Source: Methanoregulaceae archaeon
GTDB lineage: Archaea > Halobacteriota > Methanomicrobia > Methanomicrobiales > Methanospirillaceae
Length of the DNA: 51,401 nucleotides
Reading direction: 5' to 3'
Assembly: GCA_015660965.1 (NCBI GenBank)
Contig: JACTVG010000010.1
Coordinates: forward strand, 1-51,401
The number at the start of each line of letters is the position of its first letter. The first letter of the stretch is position 1. This document shows, in pieces, positions 8,570 through 16,811 of this stretch. Both the position numbers and the translations under genes were made by a program. The notes under the pieces were generated by a model. That model made no database searches and had not been told where the DNA came from. It saw only the letters and a program-made list of their open reading frames with translations.

Positions 8570-9607
8570 ATGAAAAAAAGGATAACAATTCTTGTGATCA
8601 TACTTTTAATCTGCATTCTGTTATCAAGTGGGTGCGCCAGTTCAACACCAACAACTGAACACCCTGCACCGTCAACAATCAAACAACAATCCTCTTCAAG
8701 CAGTTCCACAACCTGTGAATCGTGTAACGTTGCACCTCCTTCACAACCAGTCAAGCTCATCTTTATCCACCACTCAACTGGGGAGAATTGGTTAAAAGAT
8801 GAAAATGGTGGACTGGGCAACGCATTGCGTGACAACAATTACTTTGTAAGTGATACCAACTACGGGTGGGGACCGGCTCCAGAATCCGGGTCTGACCCGA
8901 TTGGTTCACTAACTGATATCGGACAATATTGGCTCTGGTTCCGCGGTCCGAAATCCTCGGAGATTATGAACGATGTTTATGCTGAAAGTGGCCAGCACGC
9001 ATCCTATTCTCGACTGAGTAATGATCCCGGGGGGAAAAACCAGGTTGTGATGTTCAAGTCCTGTTTCCCGAATTCGCAACTCAAAGGTTCTCTCAATGAT
9101 CCAATACCTTCGATTGAAACAAACCCGCTCAAAGGACAGGGTTCCGGATCCGAGGATCACACAATAGCGAACGCCAAGGGAATATACCTCGATTTGTTAC
9201 CCTATTTCCAGCAGCATCAGGATACCCTGTTTGTGTTGGTTACCGCTCCGCCAGTTAGCGATTCAACATACGCAAGTAATGCAAGGGCGTTCAACCAGTG
9301 GCTAGTGAATGATTGGTTGAAAGACTACCCCTACAACAATGTAGCGGTATTTGACTTCTACAATGTCTTGACCACAAACGGTGGAAGTTCAGATGTAAAT
9401 GATCTCGGTAAGGAATCGGGAAACCATCACCGCTGGTGGCAGAATAGTATCCAACACCAAGTAGACACAAGGGGAGGATCTCATGATACCGCAGCTTATG
9501 CACAGGCACAAGGTGACGACCACCCGAGCAAAGCAGGGAATGAGAAAGCTACGGCGGAGTTCATTCCCTTACTCAACCTCGCTTATCATCGCTGGCAAGG
9601 AAGGTAA
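8570..9607 (+). CDS. SGNH/GDSL-like hydrolase lipoprotein
   Basis: The ATG at 8570 follows GAGG (8560-8563); an in-frame TTG at 8558 is upstream but overlaps that site. The protein has 345 residues, a hydrophobic signal and a lipobox (LLSSGC), then a Ser/Thr-rich linker. The mature part starts with FIHHSTGENW, has a block with FKSCFPNS, and near the end DDHPSKAG. The last has the spacing of the Asp-x-x-His pair of SGNH-type hydrolases. An esterase-like activity on envelope or external polymers is possible, but the nucleophile is not certain because the first block is HSTG rather than GDSL. The next gene, a propeller lipoprotein, follows 70 bp downstream. Confidence 0.65.
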   Translation: MKKRITILVIILLICILLSSGCASSTPTTEHPAPSTIKQQSSSSSSTTCESCNVAPPSQPVKLIFIHHSTGENWLKDENGGLGNALRDNNYFVSDTNYGWGPAPESGSDPIGSLTDIGQYWLWFRGPKSSEIMNDVYAESGQHASYSRLSNDPGGKNQVVMFKSCFPNSQLKGSLNDPIPSIETNPLKGQGSGSEDHTIANAKGIYLDLLPYFQQHQDTLFVLVTAPPVSDSTYASNARAFNQWLVNDWLKDYPYNNVAVFDFYNVLTTNGGSSDVNDLGKESGNHHRWWQNSIQHQVDTRGGSHDTAAYAQAQGDDHPSKAGNEKATAEFIPLLNLAYHRWQGR

Positions 9608-9677
9608 TAAAAATCAATATCTTTTATCTGTTCGATGAATATGCAAATTATAATAAAGATGATCAGATGAATCCTGC

Positions 9678-11081
9678 ATGATGCGAACTGGATTTTTATC
9701 TATTGTAATCCTCCTTTGCCTGACTATTATTGTAACGAGTGGATGTATCTCCCCATCTCATCAGGATACATCCTCTACAGGAGATTCGGGTGCAGGTCTC
9801 AAATCGGTTATCACATACCCAACAATCGCAAGTGGATCGCCAATAACCTGCCCTGGAAACCAGCCGGCGTTTATCACTGATAAAAACGTGTACCAGACAC
9901 CAGAAATAGCAGAACCCGCTCCACGTGTTCCATTCCGGGACCCGGTGTTTGGCACCTGTATCGTGCGTGTGACGGACCGGACAAAGGATATCTCACCGGA
10001 TGACAATTCCAAGGGGTTGAAAAACGAATACTCCCGCATTGAATCTTTCAATGCCGATGGGAGCCGTATAATTGTGCGGGGAACCGCTGCAACGTGGTAC
10101 CTGTATGATGCCCAAACGCTTGAAAAAATCGCTAAAATTCCAATTGGAATGGATCCCCGCTGGGATCCGTTCAACCCCAATCTGATTTATTATATCGCTG
10201 GGCCCGTCCTTATATCTTATAATACCCTAACACAGGAACAGAAAGTTATCCACGACTTTACGACGGATTTTCCCAATGATAAACTCACATTTGTCTGGAC
10301 TCGGTATGAAGGTGGTCCATCCCGCGACGGACGGTACTGGGGGCTCATGGTCGAGGACGAAACCTATCACACTATCGCTATACTCACATATGATCAACAG
10401 ATAGACAAAATCATCGCTAGACGCGATTTGAAAGGTGTTCCGAATGCCGATGCCGATAGTGTCATCATCAGCCCGCTCGGGACCTATGTGGTTGCCCAGA
10501 ATGATTACTGCGAACGCGGAACACTGGGAACCTACGATAAACCCTGCGGGCTCATGGTTTACGATCGTGACTTACAACATGCACGGGGGATCCTGCGAAT
10601 CATCGGGCACTCTGACTTTGCGTTTGATGCGGAAGGCAGGGAGATCATGATTTACCAGGACATTGATACAGATTACATATCGATTGTCGATCTGGGAACT
10701 GGGAAGATCACTCCTCTCGAGCCAATTGATTTCTCTCATACGGCAATCGGCCTGCATTTCTCCGGGCTGGCATTCGATCGTCCTGGCTGGGCACTTGTCT
10801 CCACGCACAATGGTGGACATCCCACAGCGTATACGTGGATGGACGATGATATATTTGCCCTTGAATTGAAACCACAGGGACGGATCGTGCGTCTGGCTCA
10901 TACGCATTCGCTAGTGAGTTCAGGAGTTGAACACGACTATTGGGCGGAACCACAGGCAAATGTCAATCGAGATTTTACCCGAGTGCTGTTTACCACCAAC
11001 TGGGGAAGATCAGGTACTGATGAAGTTGAAATGTATATGATCGAGCTCCCGAAGAACTGGATGGAGCAACTGCCGAAGTAA
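9678..11081 (+). CDS. Beta-propeller lipoprotein (TolB/oligogalacturonate-lyase-like)
   Basis: This 467-residue protein begins with a signal peptide and lipobox (IIVTSGC). The mature part has repeated propeller-type blades, for example FNADGSRIIVRG...WYLYD, DPRWDPFNPNLIYYI, GRYWGLM, and VISPLGTYVV. The blades resemble TolB or oligogalacturonate-lyase-type seven-bladed propellers. Late His-containing stretches (SHTAIGLHFSG, STHNGGHP, EHDYWAEP) could bind metal or ligand. There is no strong ribosome site; two adjacent ATG codons (9678, 9681) are both possible. It likely forms a unit with the preceding SGNH-like lipoprotein. Substrate is not deducible. Confidence 0.65.
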   Translation: MMRTGFLSIVILLCLTIIVTSGCISPSHQDTSSTGDSGAGLKSVITYPTIASGSPITCPGNQPAFITDKNVYQTPEIAEPAPRVPFRDPVFGTCIVRVTDRTKDISPDDNSKGLKNEYSRIESFNADGSRIIVRGTAATWYLYDAQTLEKIAKIPIGMDPRWDPFNPNLIYYIAGPVLISYNTLTQEQKVIHDFTTDFPNDKLTFVWTRYEGGPSRDGRYWGLMVEDETYHTIAILTYDQQIDKIIARRDLKGVPNADADSVIISPLGTYVVAQNDYCERGTLGTYDKPCGLMVYDRDLQHARGILRIIGHSDFAFDAEGREIMIYQDIDTDYISIVDLGTGKITPLEPIDFSHTAIGLHFSGLAFDRPGWALVSTHNGGHPTAYTWMDDDIFALELKPQGRIVRLAHTHSLVSSGVEHDYWAEPQANVNRDFTRVLFTTNWGRSGTDEVEMYMIELPKNWMEQLPK

Positions 11082-11173
11082 TAGATGTTTTTCTATGAAA
11101 TAATTCATCATACTTTTTTTACATTTCCTGTCAATGAACCAGCTCCTTTTTTAAAAATGGAAAATAGCCGCGT

Positions 11174-11716
11174 TCACTCCTCCATCTTCCAGTAACTGAA
11201 CCCGCCCTTGATATGGGGGGCGAGAAATCCTCGTGTCTTGTCGAACGCCGTGGTAGCTTTGAAGTCACGGTAGAGGACAAAAAAGTAAAAATTGACCCAA
11301 AAGATGATGGCGTCGTCAAAGGTCACGTCCCGTGACGGACCGATGACAAATTCCGGTAGCGTCTGCTGAATGAACGGGCCGCTGAAGTCTGACTTTCCCA
11401 GTTCGCAGGCGGATAACGTGATACACTGTCCCTCGAAGCACCCTTTGGGAAACTCCTGCGGTAACACATCCCCGTACGGCAACTCGAATACTCCCACATG
11501 TTTATGGATTGAACCGTGTCCCGACAGATGGACAAATTGGAATCGATTAAGGTAACTCTTGTTCGATAAAAACTTCAAAAACTCCGTTTTTGTCCGGAAC
11601 TCAACCAACTTGACGTCGATATCCGTCCCTACGGGCATCTTCAGGAAATGGTAGAGTGCCAACCCTTCCCGGGCCTTCCATTTCTTCGGTACACATTCCA
11701 AGATGAGGAGGCTCAT
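11174..11716 (-). CDS. Stand-alone CHAT/caspase-like protein
   Basis: The product has 180 residues and no signal peptide, so it should be cytoplasmic. A beta strand leads into HLSGHG (His67), and the next strand ends in TLSACELG (Cys104). This matches the His/Cys dyad layout of CHAT-type caspase-fold peptidases. Further on, FDDAIIFWVNFYF and a helix with KTRGF fit the rest of the small p20-like fold. Most CHAT domains are fused to TPR or other sensor regions; this one has only ~60 residues before the core. No partner gene overlaps it, though an unknown gene lies at 13993-14487. The start is ATG 11716 with only a weak GGA upstream. Confidence 0.65.
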   Translation of the reverse strand: MSLLILECVPKKWKAREGLALYHFLKMPVGTDIDVKLVEFRTKTEFLKFLSNKSYLNRFQFVHLSGHGSIHKHVGVFELPYGDVLPQEFPKGCFEGQCITLSACELGKSDFSGPFIQQTLPEFVIGPSRDVTFDDAIIFWVNFYFFVLYRDFKATTAFDKTRGFLAPHIKGGFSYWKMEE

Positions 11717-11958
11717 ATGGTCGTTCCGTCTAGGTATTTGACTGGTCTGTCAGTTTCATTCACTAGGTATTTTCCAGAGATAAAGGTAACGCTGCCTAGA
11801 AAAAAAGGGGTCTGCGAATCATACACATAACCGGAAATTATATGAGGAGTAAATGACTGACCACAAAAAACTATATTGGCTATATAATCTCGGTGCCGGA
11901 AAAAATTGGTATTTGTTCTGTTCTTTCAATAAGTTCAATTAATATTTTTTTCTTGGTT

Positions 11959-12573
11959 CTAGAAACGTGTTATATCGGTATTAATTCCAAGATTATGAAT
12001 ATAATCATAATATTTCGGAGCCGTCTCGAAATTTATTCTATACGACTCTCTCCCATTCGTATCAATAATAATGTACATTTTACTGTTTGACGTGTATATG
12101 GTTTTATACATGCTACCTCGGTGAAGCAACTCTCCTCCATCAATAAACGTACCGTTTGACGCGTAGAAAAGTCCGATCTGGAACCACACTTCCGTTTGGT
12201 TGACGTTTGGCATTACAGAAATATTCATCGTCCATAGTGGATACGGCACATTAAATTCCTGTGTTGTTCCCCCAGCCGAACCTTCTATATATGCAAATGT
12301 CACAGTAGGTTGACCTTTAATTAGTGAACTAGATCCATATAAGTCCAATCTGGGAGGTAACTGTTGGACTGGAAATTCGCTTGGACTACTACTAAAATAG
12401 ATTCTCTGTGGTTCAGGATTTTGTATAGAAATCGTGGTTGGCGTAACCGTCGTTGGAAGTATGGTCTGTATTGTTGATGATTGATTTGTTATTGGGGTAG
12501 TATTAACGCATCCACTTGTCCACATTAGGAAGATTACAATAATTATTACAAAAATGGGAAATATCTTCCTCAT
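11959..12573 (-). CDS. Lipoprotein of unknown function
   Basis: The 204-residue product has the signal and lipobox MRKIFPIF... WTSGC followed by a Thr/Ile linker. Its first ~40 residues are close to those of the proteins starting at 13938 and 48303. The remaining ~150 residues look like a beta-rich extracellular domain (WTMNISVMPNVNQTEVWFQIG, SKMYIIIDTNGRES) with no family I recognise. ATG 12573 is chosen because the shared promoter and a TGGAT stretch sit at the expected distance. Its expression should follow the same regulation as the other cassette genes. Confidence 0.7.
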   Translation of the reverse strand: MRKIFPIFVIIIVIFLMWTSGCVNTTPITNQSSTIQTILPTTVTPTTISIQNPEPQRIYFSSSPSEFPVQQLPPRLDLYGSSSLIKGQPTVTFAYIEGSAGGTTQEFNVPYPLWTMNISVMPNVNQTEVWFQIGLFYASNGTFIDGGELLHRGSMYKTIYTSNSKMYIIIDTNGRESYRINFETAPKYYDYIHNLGINTDITRF

Positions 12574-12580
12574 AACGAAT

Positions 12581-12625
12581 CCACAATGCTGGAATGTTAG
12601 TTGATATTATAATATAATTATCGAA
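12581..12625 (-). promoter_or_regulatory. Shared lipoprotein promoter element, copy B
   Basis: Read on the minus strand it starts TTCGATAATTATATTATA, then CAACTAACATTCC and a TGTGGATT stretch just before the ATG at 12573. TTCGA lies 52 bases from the start codon. Confidence 0.75.
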
Positions 12626-12783
12626 TTAATTTAGTAAGTTACGGAAGACCAAATCCAGCCCTCACGTCACATACATCCAACTATAAAATCATCAAAACAG
12701 GGCTTTTTTAAAAATGGGCAATAGTCGGTTTCAATAACACGTAAAGGGAACAATTTGGAATAAATTGAACAATTTGATAGATA

Positions 12784-13938
12784 TCAGGCAGGAATCCTGA
12801 TTGCCTTGTAGAACCCCCGGGATTGCGCATCATTGGTACTAGCAAATTGTATATCTTTCAGCCTGAACTGCCAGACAATCTCTCCCTGCAGTGTCACCTC
12901 TATGATCCGGTTTGCTGCGGCAAGTAACGTATTACCGTTCAGCAACCGGTCGGCATCCCGGGTTTGAGAAGAGAAAGCAATGTCTTTCGGGATAGTATAG
13001 CTCCACACGACCTTACCCGTGGGGTCGATTTCGAGCGCCTTGGACGGCCATGCTGGGTTTGCAAAAAGGATATTCCCGTTTGGCTCAACTTCAGGATCAT
13101 GTTGCCATTCCATGGAACCCTCTCCAATGGCCCGCACAACCTTGCCATCCCTGTCAACTTCGACGGTGAGATTAAAATTCCTCAAGCTGATGAGGATATC
13201 ACCATTCTGCAACTGGCTTGCAGCATTGGTGTGTGTCCACCCCTGATTGTTGATAGTGTTATATGGTGCTTGATTAAACCCGTGATCTTTTGCATACCAT
13301 GACCAGACAACCTGTCCCTGTGGGTTGATCTCTCGTACTTGGGCATCCTGTATCGTATCACGCCCGTACCCACCATCCACCACAAGCGTATTTCCATTCC
13401 CGAGCCGCTCGGCGTCATGGGAGGCTTGTGGATCAATAAATTTCCACACAACGTCCTTGCGGGTACGGTTGATCTCATAGACTCCGTTGCGTGAGAATAC
13501 CGCAAGGATATTGCCATTTTGCAGTGGCACAACGGAAAACCCAGGATTTATGTAATCTTTCAACTCTTCCGGGACATCGTATTTCCACACGATTTCGCCC
13601 AACATGTTCACTTCGACGATTCTAGGGTGGGTCAGATCATGAAGATCACCCAACAGTGTTGTGCCTGGAGCAATCTTCTCTGGAATCATGACATCTACAT
13701 TAAAGGCTGGGTCTACAATCCCACGGGGCTGCACGACAATCTCTTGGGAACTGGTTGTTACCCCGGGCTGGGCAGCGGCGGTGGATACCGTGGCAGAACC
13801 TAAGGCCGGTGTAACTGCAAGAGAAGGAGTCTGTATTGTTGATGGTTGATTTGTTATTGGTGTTGTATTTGTGCATCCGCTTGCCCACACTAGGAAAATT
13901 ACAATAATAATTACTAAAATTGGGACTATTTTTCTCAT
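12784..13938 (-). CDS. Arylsulfotransferase-like propeller lipoprotein
   Basis: The start is ATG 13938; an in-frame TTG six bases upstream is less likely because the shared promoter spacing fits the ATG. The 384-residue protein has a cassette-type signal and lipobox (WASGCTN). The mature region repeats units of the form G.(I/V)VW.Y....... H(D/P)...L.NGN(I/T)L, for example SHDAERLGNGNTL, HTNAASQLQNGDIL and QHDPEVEPNGNIL. This is the blade pattern of the arylsulfotransferase (ASST) family. The conserved His residues are in place, but ASST-family propellers also include non-enzymatic members, so catalytic activity is not shown. Confidence 0.75.
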   Translation of the reverse strand: MRKIVPILVIIIVIFLVWASGCTNTTPITNQPSTIQTPSLAVTPALGSATVSTAAAQPGVTTSSQEIVVQPRGIVDPAFNVDVMIPEKIAPGTTLLGDLHDLTHPRIVEVNMLGEIVWKYDVPEELKDYINPGFSVVPLQNGNILAVFSRNGVYEINRTRKDVVWKFIDPQASHDAERLGNGNTLVVDGGYGRDTIQDAQVREINPQGQVVWSWYAKDHGFNQAPYNTINNQGWTHTNAASQLQNGDILISLRNFNLTVEVDRDGKVVRAIGEGSMEWQHDPEVEPNGNILFANPAWPSKALEIDPTGKVVWSYTIPKDIAFSSQTRDADRLLNGNTLLAAANRIIEVTLQGEIVWQFRLKDIQFASTNDAQSRGFYKAIRIPA

Positions 13939-13945
13939 AACCAAT

Positions 13946-13990
13946 CCACAATTCGGGAGTATTAGTTAAGAGTATAATATAATTATCGAA
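13946..13990 (-). promoter_or_regulatory. Shared lipoprotein promoter element, copy C
   Basis: On the minus strand: TTCGATAATTATATTATA, then CTTAACTAATACTCCC and TGTGGATT before ATG 13938. TTCGA is 52 bases from the ATG. The element begins three bases after the stop codon of the upstream gene (13993), so an abrupt boundary is visible. Confidence 0.78.
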
Positions 13991-13992
13991 TT

Positions 13993-14487
13993 CTAATTCG
14001 TATCCAATGTTTTTTGGCCATCAAATGACGAAGTACACGGTCGTGATTTTTTATTCCATGACTCAAAAACAAACACCCGATCCGCATTACGGGTTAAAAA
14101 AGACAATGAGAAATCCATTTTCGGGGCGTATAGAACCACGATTTTGTCGTGTGAAATTTCCTTTAAGGCGTGAGGGATCATCGTTTTGACATCTCCCGCA
14201 TCGTCATAAATTGAAGGATCGTGTTCTAAAAACACGATGGTGTGATATGTTTCCTGAAGAATTGTTAATAATTGGTGACAGGTGAATGCCCGTCGAATGT
14301 CAAAATGACCGGAGTTCCGATCAATTTGTGTCAATAGACGCGAAAAGTTGCCGGAAATGAAGAGTGTTGTAAACTGTTTTAGAATGGGGTTGCCGTTTAG
14401 TCCTCCCAAAATCATGTGTTCGGGCGCAATAATTACATTATACGTGCCTTGTTGCAGGATGATATCCGGGAGAATTGGGAGATCCAT
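13993..14487 (-). CDS. Unknown cytoplasmic alpha/beta protein
   Basis: The 164-residue product has no signal or membrane helix. The alternation of hydrophobic strands and helices (TLFISGNFSRLL, TIVFLEHDPSIYDD, KIVVLYAPKMD, DRVFVFE) suggests an alpha/beta fold, faintly like the core of RecA-like signalling ATPases. No Walker A motif is present, so nucleotide hydrolysis is unlikely. No ribosome site precedes ATG 14487, but an ATTATAA box lies about 30 bases upstream, which would fit a leaderless transcript. I do not recognise the family. Confidence 0.5.
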   Translation of the reverse strand: MDLPILPDIILQQGTYNVIIAPEHMILGGLNGNPILKQFTTLFISGNFSRLLTQIDRNSGHFDIRRAFTCHQLLTILQETYHTIVFLEHDPSIYDDAGDVKTMIPHALKEISHDKIVVLYAPKMDFSLSFLTRNADRVFVFESWNKKSRPCTSSFDGQKTLDTN

Positions 14488-14661
14488 GCGTCAAAGCGTA
14501 GTATTGTACGGTTATAATCGCATAGTTGGAGGGGTGTGAAAGTAAAATCAGAGGAGGGATAGGAATACCAGAACAAATCTTTTTTATCTCCCTTCAGGAC
14601 AATGATCCAAGATAGCAATGGTTGATCATTCAAGACCGGATCAAGAATCCGGAGGAACCGT

Positions 14662-15741
14662 ATGAGTATATTCTCTCCCTATAAAATGGACGATCTTTCG
14701 CTCTCAAACCGGATGGTGATGGCGCCGATGACCCGGGGTCGTGCGATTGAAGGTAATGTCCCAGGACCGTTATCCGTCACCTATTATATGCAGAGAGCCT
14801 CGGCAGGGTTAATTATTACCGAAGGTTCGCAGGTGAGTTCTCAAGGGGTTGGCTTTTACCGGACTCCCGGGATTTACACACCGGAACAGGTTTCCGGCTG
14901 GAAGGAGGTGACCGGTGCGGTTCATCGTGCTGGCGGGAAGATTTTCCTTCAGCTCTGGCACGTGGGACGAATGTCGCATCCCGATTTTCTCGGAGGGGAC
15001 CTCCCGGTCGCCCCATCGGCACTTCCGGTCGACGAAGAAATTCATACTCCGGTGGGCAAAAAGATGATACCGGTTCCTAGGGCTCTCAAACTTAGTGAGA
15101 TCCCGGAAATCGTACGACAATTCAGGAATGGGGCGAAGAATGCAAAGACGGCAGGTTTCGATGGCGTTGAAATCCATGGGGCGAACGGTTACCTGCTGGA
15201 CCAGTTCCTGCGGGACGGTTCGAACCGGCGAACCGATAAATACGGCGGAAGCCTGGAGAACCATGCACGCCTCCCCCTCAAAGTGACCGAAGCAGTGGCC
15301 AAGGTATGGGGGGCAAAAAAGGTAGGGTACAGGATGTCACCGCATTTCTCACTCCATGCGATGTCCGATTCAAATCCAAGGGAAACCTTTGCCTATATGG
15401 CATCGGAACTGAGCAGGATAGGCATCGGCTACATTCACCTGGTGGAGCCGGTCGGGGGTAAGCTGGGAGCAATACAACCGGATATGCAGATGGCCTCGCT
15501 CATTCGCACAAAATTCGACGGAACGCTCATACTGAACGGGGGCTACGATGCCCGGATGGCAAACGATGCGATTGAAGACGGTCTGGCAGATCTGATCTCA
15601 TTTGGAGTTTTGTTCCTGGCCAATCCGGATCTCCCTGAGCGGTTCAAGAGGGATGCCCCGTTGAATCATGAGGATGTGGCGACGTTTTATACCGGTGAAG
15701 AACGGGGATACACGGATTATCCATCGCTGGAGCGATCATGA
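14662..15741 (+). CDS. Old Yellow Enzyme family NADH:flavin oxidoreductase
   Basis: ATG 14662 has a strong GGAGGAAC site. The 359-residue TIM-barrel protein shows the family hallmarks: an N-terminal FSPYKMDDLSLSNRMVMAPM, an FMN/substrate pair in EIHGANGYLLDQF (His and Asn of the HxxN motif, plus the following Tyr), then DGSNRRTDKYGG. These are classic OYE residues. The enzyme should reduce activated C=C bonds or nitro compounds with NAD(P)H via FMN. The stop overlaps the start of msrB by four bases (ATGA), so the two are translationally coupled and probably serve electrophile/oxidant defence. Confidence 0.92.
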   Translation: MSIFSPYKMDDLSLSNRMVMAPMTRGRAIEGNVPGPLSVTYYMQRASAGLIITEGSQVSSQGVGFYRTPGIYTPEQVSGWKEVTGAVHRAGGKIFLQLWHVGRMSHPDFLGGDLPVAPSALPVDEEIHTPVGKKMIPVPRALKLSEIPEIVRQFRNGAKNAKTAGFDGVEIHGANGYLLDQFLRDGSNRRTDKYGGSLENHARLPLKVTEAVAKVWGAKKVGYRMSPHFSLHAMSDSNPRETFAYMASELSRIGIGYIHLVEPVGGKLGAIQPDMQMASLIRTKFDGTLILNGGYDARMANDAIEDGLADLISFGVLFLANPDLPERFKRDAPLNHEDVATFYTGEERGYTDYPSLERS

Positions 15742-16193
15742 CAACCGGAAAGATTCCCATCTACTCAGCAGCGACTGGAAAGATCGAACTTGTGGCGCCC
15801 ATTGAAAAGACCGAAGCGGAGTGGAGATTGATACTCCCTGCCCAGACATTCGAAGTCGCACGCAGGAAAGGTACAGAACCCGCGTTCACCGGTGCGTATC
15901 ACAATATCCACGATAACGGCATCTACCAGTGTGCCTGCTGCGGAACCGACCTCTTCGATTCAAAGGACAAGTTCGAGTCCGGGACAGGCTGGCCGAGTTT
16001 CTCTTTACCTATAGCCAAAGAGAATGTCAAAAACGCAGAAGACCGGAGCGACGGGATGATCCGCGTCGAGGTCCTATGTGCCCGGTGCGGTGCACACCTC
16101 GGCCATGTCTTCAACGACGGTCCTCCGCCAACTCATCAGAGATACTGCATGAACTCTGCTTCGCTCAGCCTTGTGAAGCGGGAAACAGGATGA
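15738..16193 (+). CDS. msrB: Peptide methionine-(R)-S-oxide reductase MsrB
   Basis: The 151-residue product matches a full-length MsrB. It reduces the R epimer of methionine sulfoxide in proteins. Two CxxC pairs (CACC and CARC) form the structural zinc site, the substrate pocket FESGTGWPSF is intact, and the catalytic Cys sits in RYCMNSASL near the C-terminus. It overlaps the upstream OYE gene by four bases. An interspersed repeat begins 12 bp after the stop. The nearby MarR gene suggests, but does not prove, oxidant-responsive control of the region. Confidence 0.95.
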   Translation: MTTGKIPIYSAATGKIELVAPIEKTEAEWRLILPAQTFEVARRKGTEPAFTGAYHNIHDNGIYQCACCGTDLFDSKDKFESGTGWPSFSLPIAKENVKNAEDRSDGMIRVEVLCARCGAHLGHVFNDGPPPTHQRYCMNSASLSLVKRETG

Positions 16194-16204
16194 AACGTTC
16201 CGTT

Positions 16205-16280
16205 GCATCTGGGGACGTTTAAATACTCGACATTGAAGTGTTCCGACGATATCATTTTTGTTGAGTCCCATTAACGCAAT
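16205..16280 (-). repeat. Interspersed ~80-bp element, copy 1 (reverse orientation)
   Basis: The reverse complement reads GTTAATGGGACTCAAC at one end and TTTAAACGTCCCC at the other, with GGAACACTTCAATGTCGAG in the centre. The same order occurs at 21761, 23961 and 49889. The ends form an imperfect inverted repeat (GGGAC...GTCCC). Confidence 0.85.
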
Positions 16281-16303
16281 AGATCTGATCAGTATATTTA
16301 AGA

Positions 16304-16322
16304 TTAGGTAAAACCTAACTAA
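16304..16322. promoter_or_regulatory. Candidate MarR operator 1 (upstream of marR)
   Basis: TTAGGTAAAACCTAACTAA contains a perfect inverted repeat TTAGGT-AAA-ACCTAA. It ends 14 bases before the MarR start. A closely related sequence precedes lon (16778-16796). Confidence 0.7.
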
Positions 16323-16336
16323 CGAAGGATCGGGGT

Positions 16337-16756
16337 ATGGTGGAGAGAGGAGAGTATCTTTTCGAAGTGTTTGAAAACTTACTCAGGATCAGAAACGAAT
16401 GCTCCAGCGCCATCTTCTCCGAATGCGGACTATCGGATATGACGGTGAAACAGATCACCTATCTGAAAGTCATCAATGAACAGGGAGATGTCACCTTCAG
16501 CAGGCTTGCTGAGATCACGAGGAACTCAAAACCCACAATCACCGAGATGATCAACAAATTTGTCCGGATGGGGTGCGTATACCGGGATCCTTGCCCCGAT
16601 GATGGTAGGATCCTGTACATTCGCCTCACCGATAAAGGACAGAAGATTGCCCAAGCCGAACAGGCCGCCCTGCGCCGGGTGATTGAAAGGATGATAGATT
16701 CACTGGACAAACACGAGACAGATCTTCTAGTAGAGATCCTGCAGAAAGTCAGGTAA
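16337..16756 (+). CDS. MarR-family transcriptional regulator
   Basis: The 139-residue product has the winged-helix layout of MarR: an N-terminal dimerisation helix, a recognition region (TFSRLAEITRNSKPTITEMINKFVRMGCVYR), and a wing with DGRILYIRLTDKGQ, followed by C-terminal helices. No sensor Cys stands out in the core apart from Cys residues near the wing and N-terminus. The gene is flanked on both sides by similar palindromes, one before its own start and one between it and lon. I infer autoregulation and control of lon. The ATG at 16337 follows a GATCGGGGT stretch. Confidence 0.88.
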   Translation: MVERGEYLFEVFENLLRIRNECSSAIFSECGLSDMTVKQITYLKVINEQGDVTFSRLAEITRNSKPTITEMINKFVRMGCVYRDPCPDDGRILYIRLTDKGQKIAQAEQAALRRVIERMIDSLDKHETDLLVEILQKVR

Positions 16757-16773
16757 TTTTTTTGTCCTGCACT

Positions 16774-16796
16774 TTAGTTAGGTAAAGTCGAACTAA
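16774..16796. promoter_or_regulatory. Candidate MarR operator 2 (upstream of lon)
   Basis: TTAGTT and AACTAA form an inverted repeat around GGTAAAGTC. Aligned with operator 1 the common string is TTAGGTAAAnnCnAACTAA. It ends 15 bases before the preferred lon start. Confidence 0.7.
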
Positions 16797-16811
16797 ATGA
16801 ATGAGGAAACC

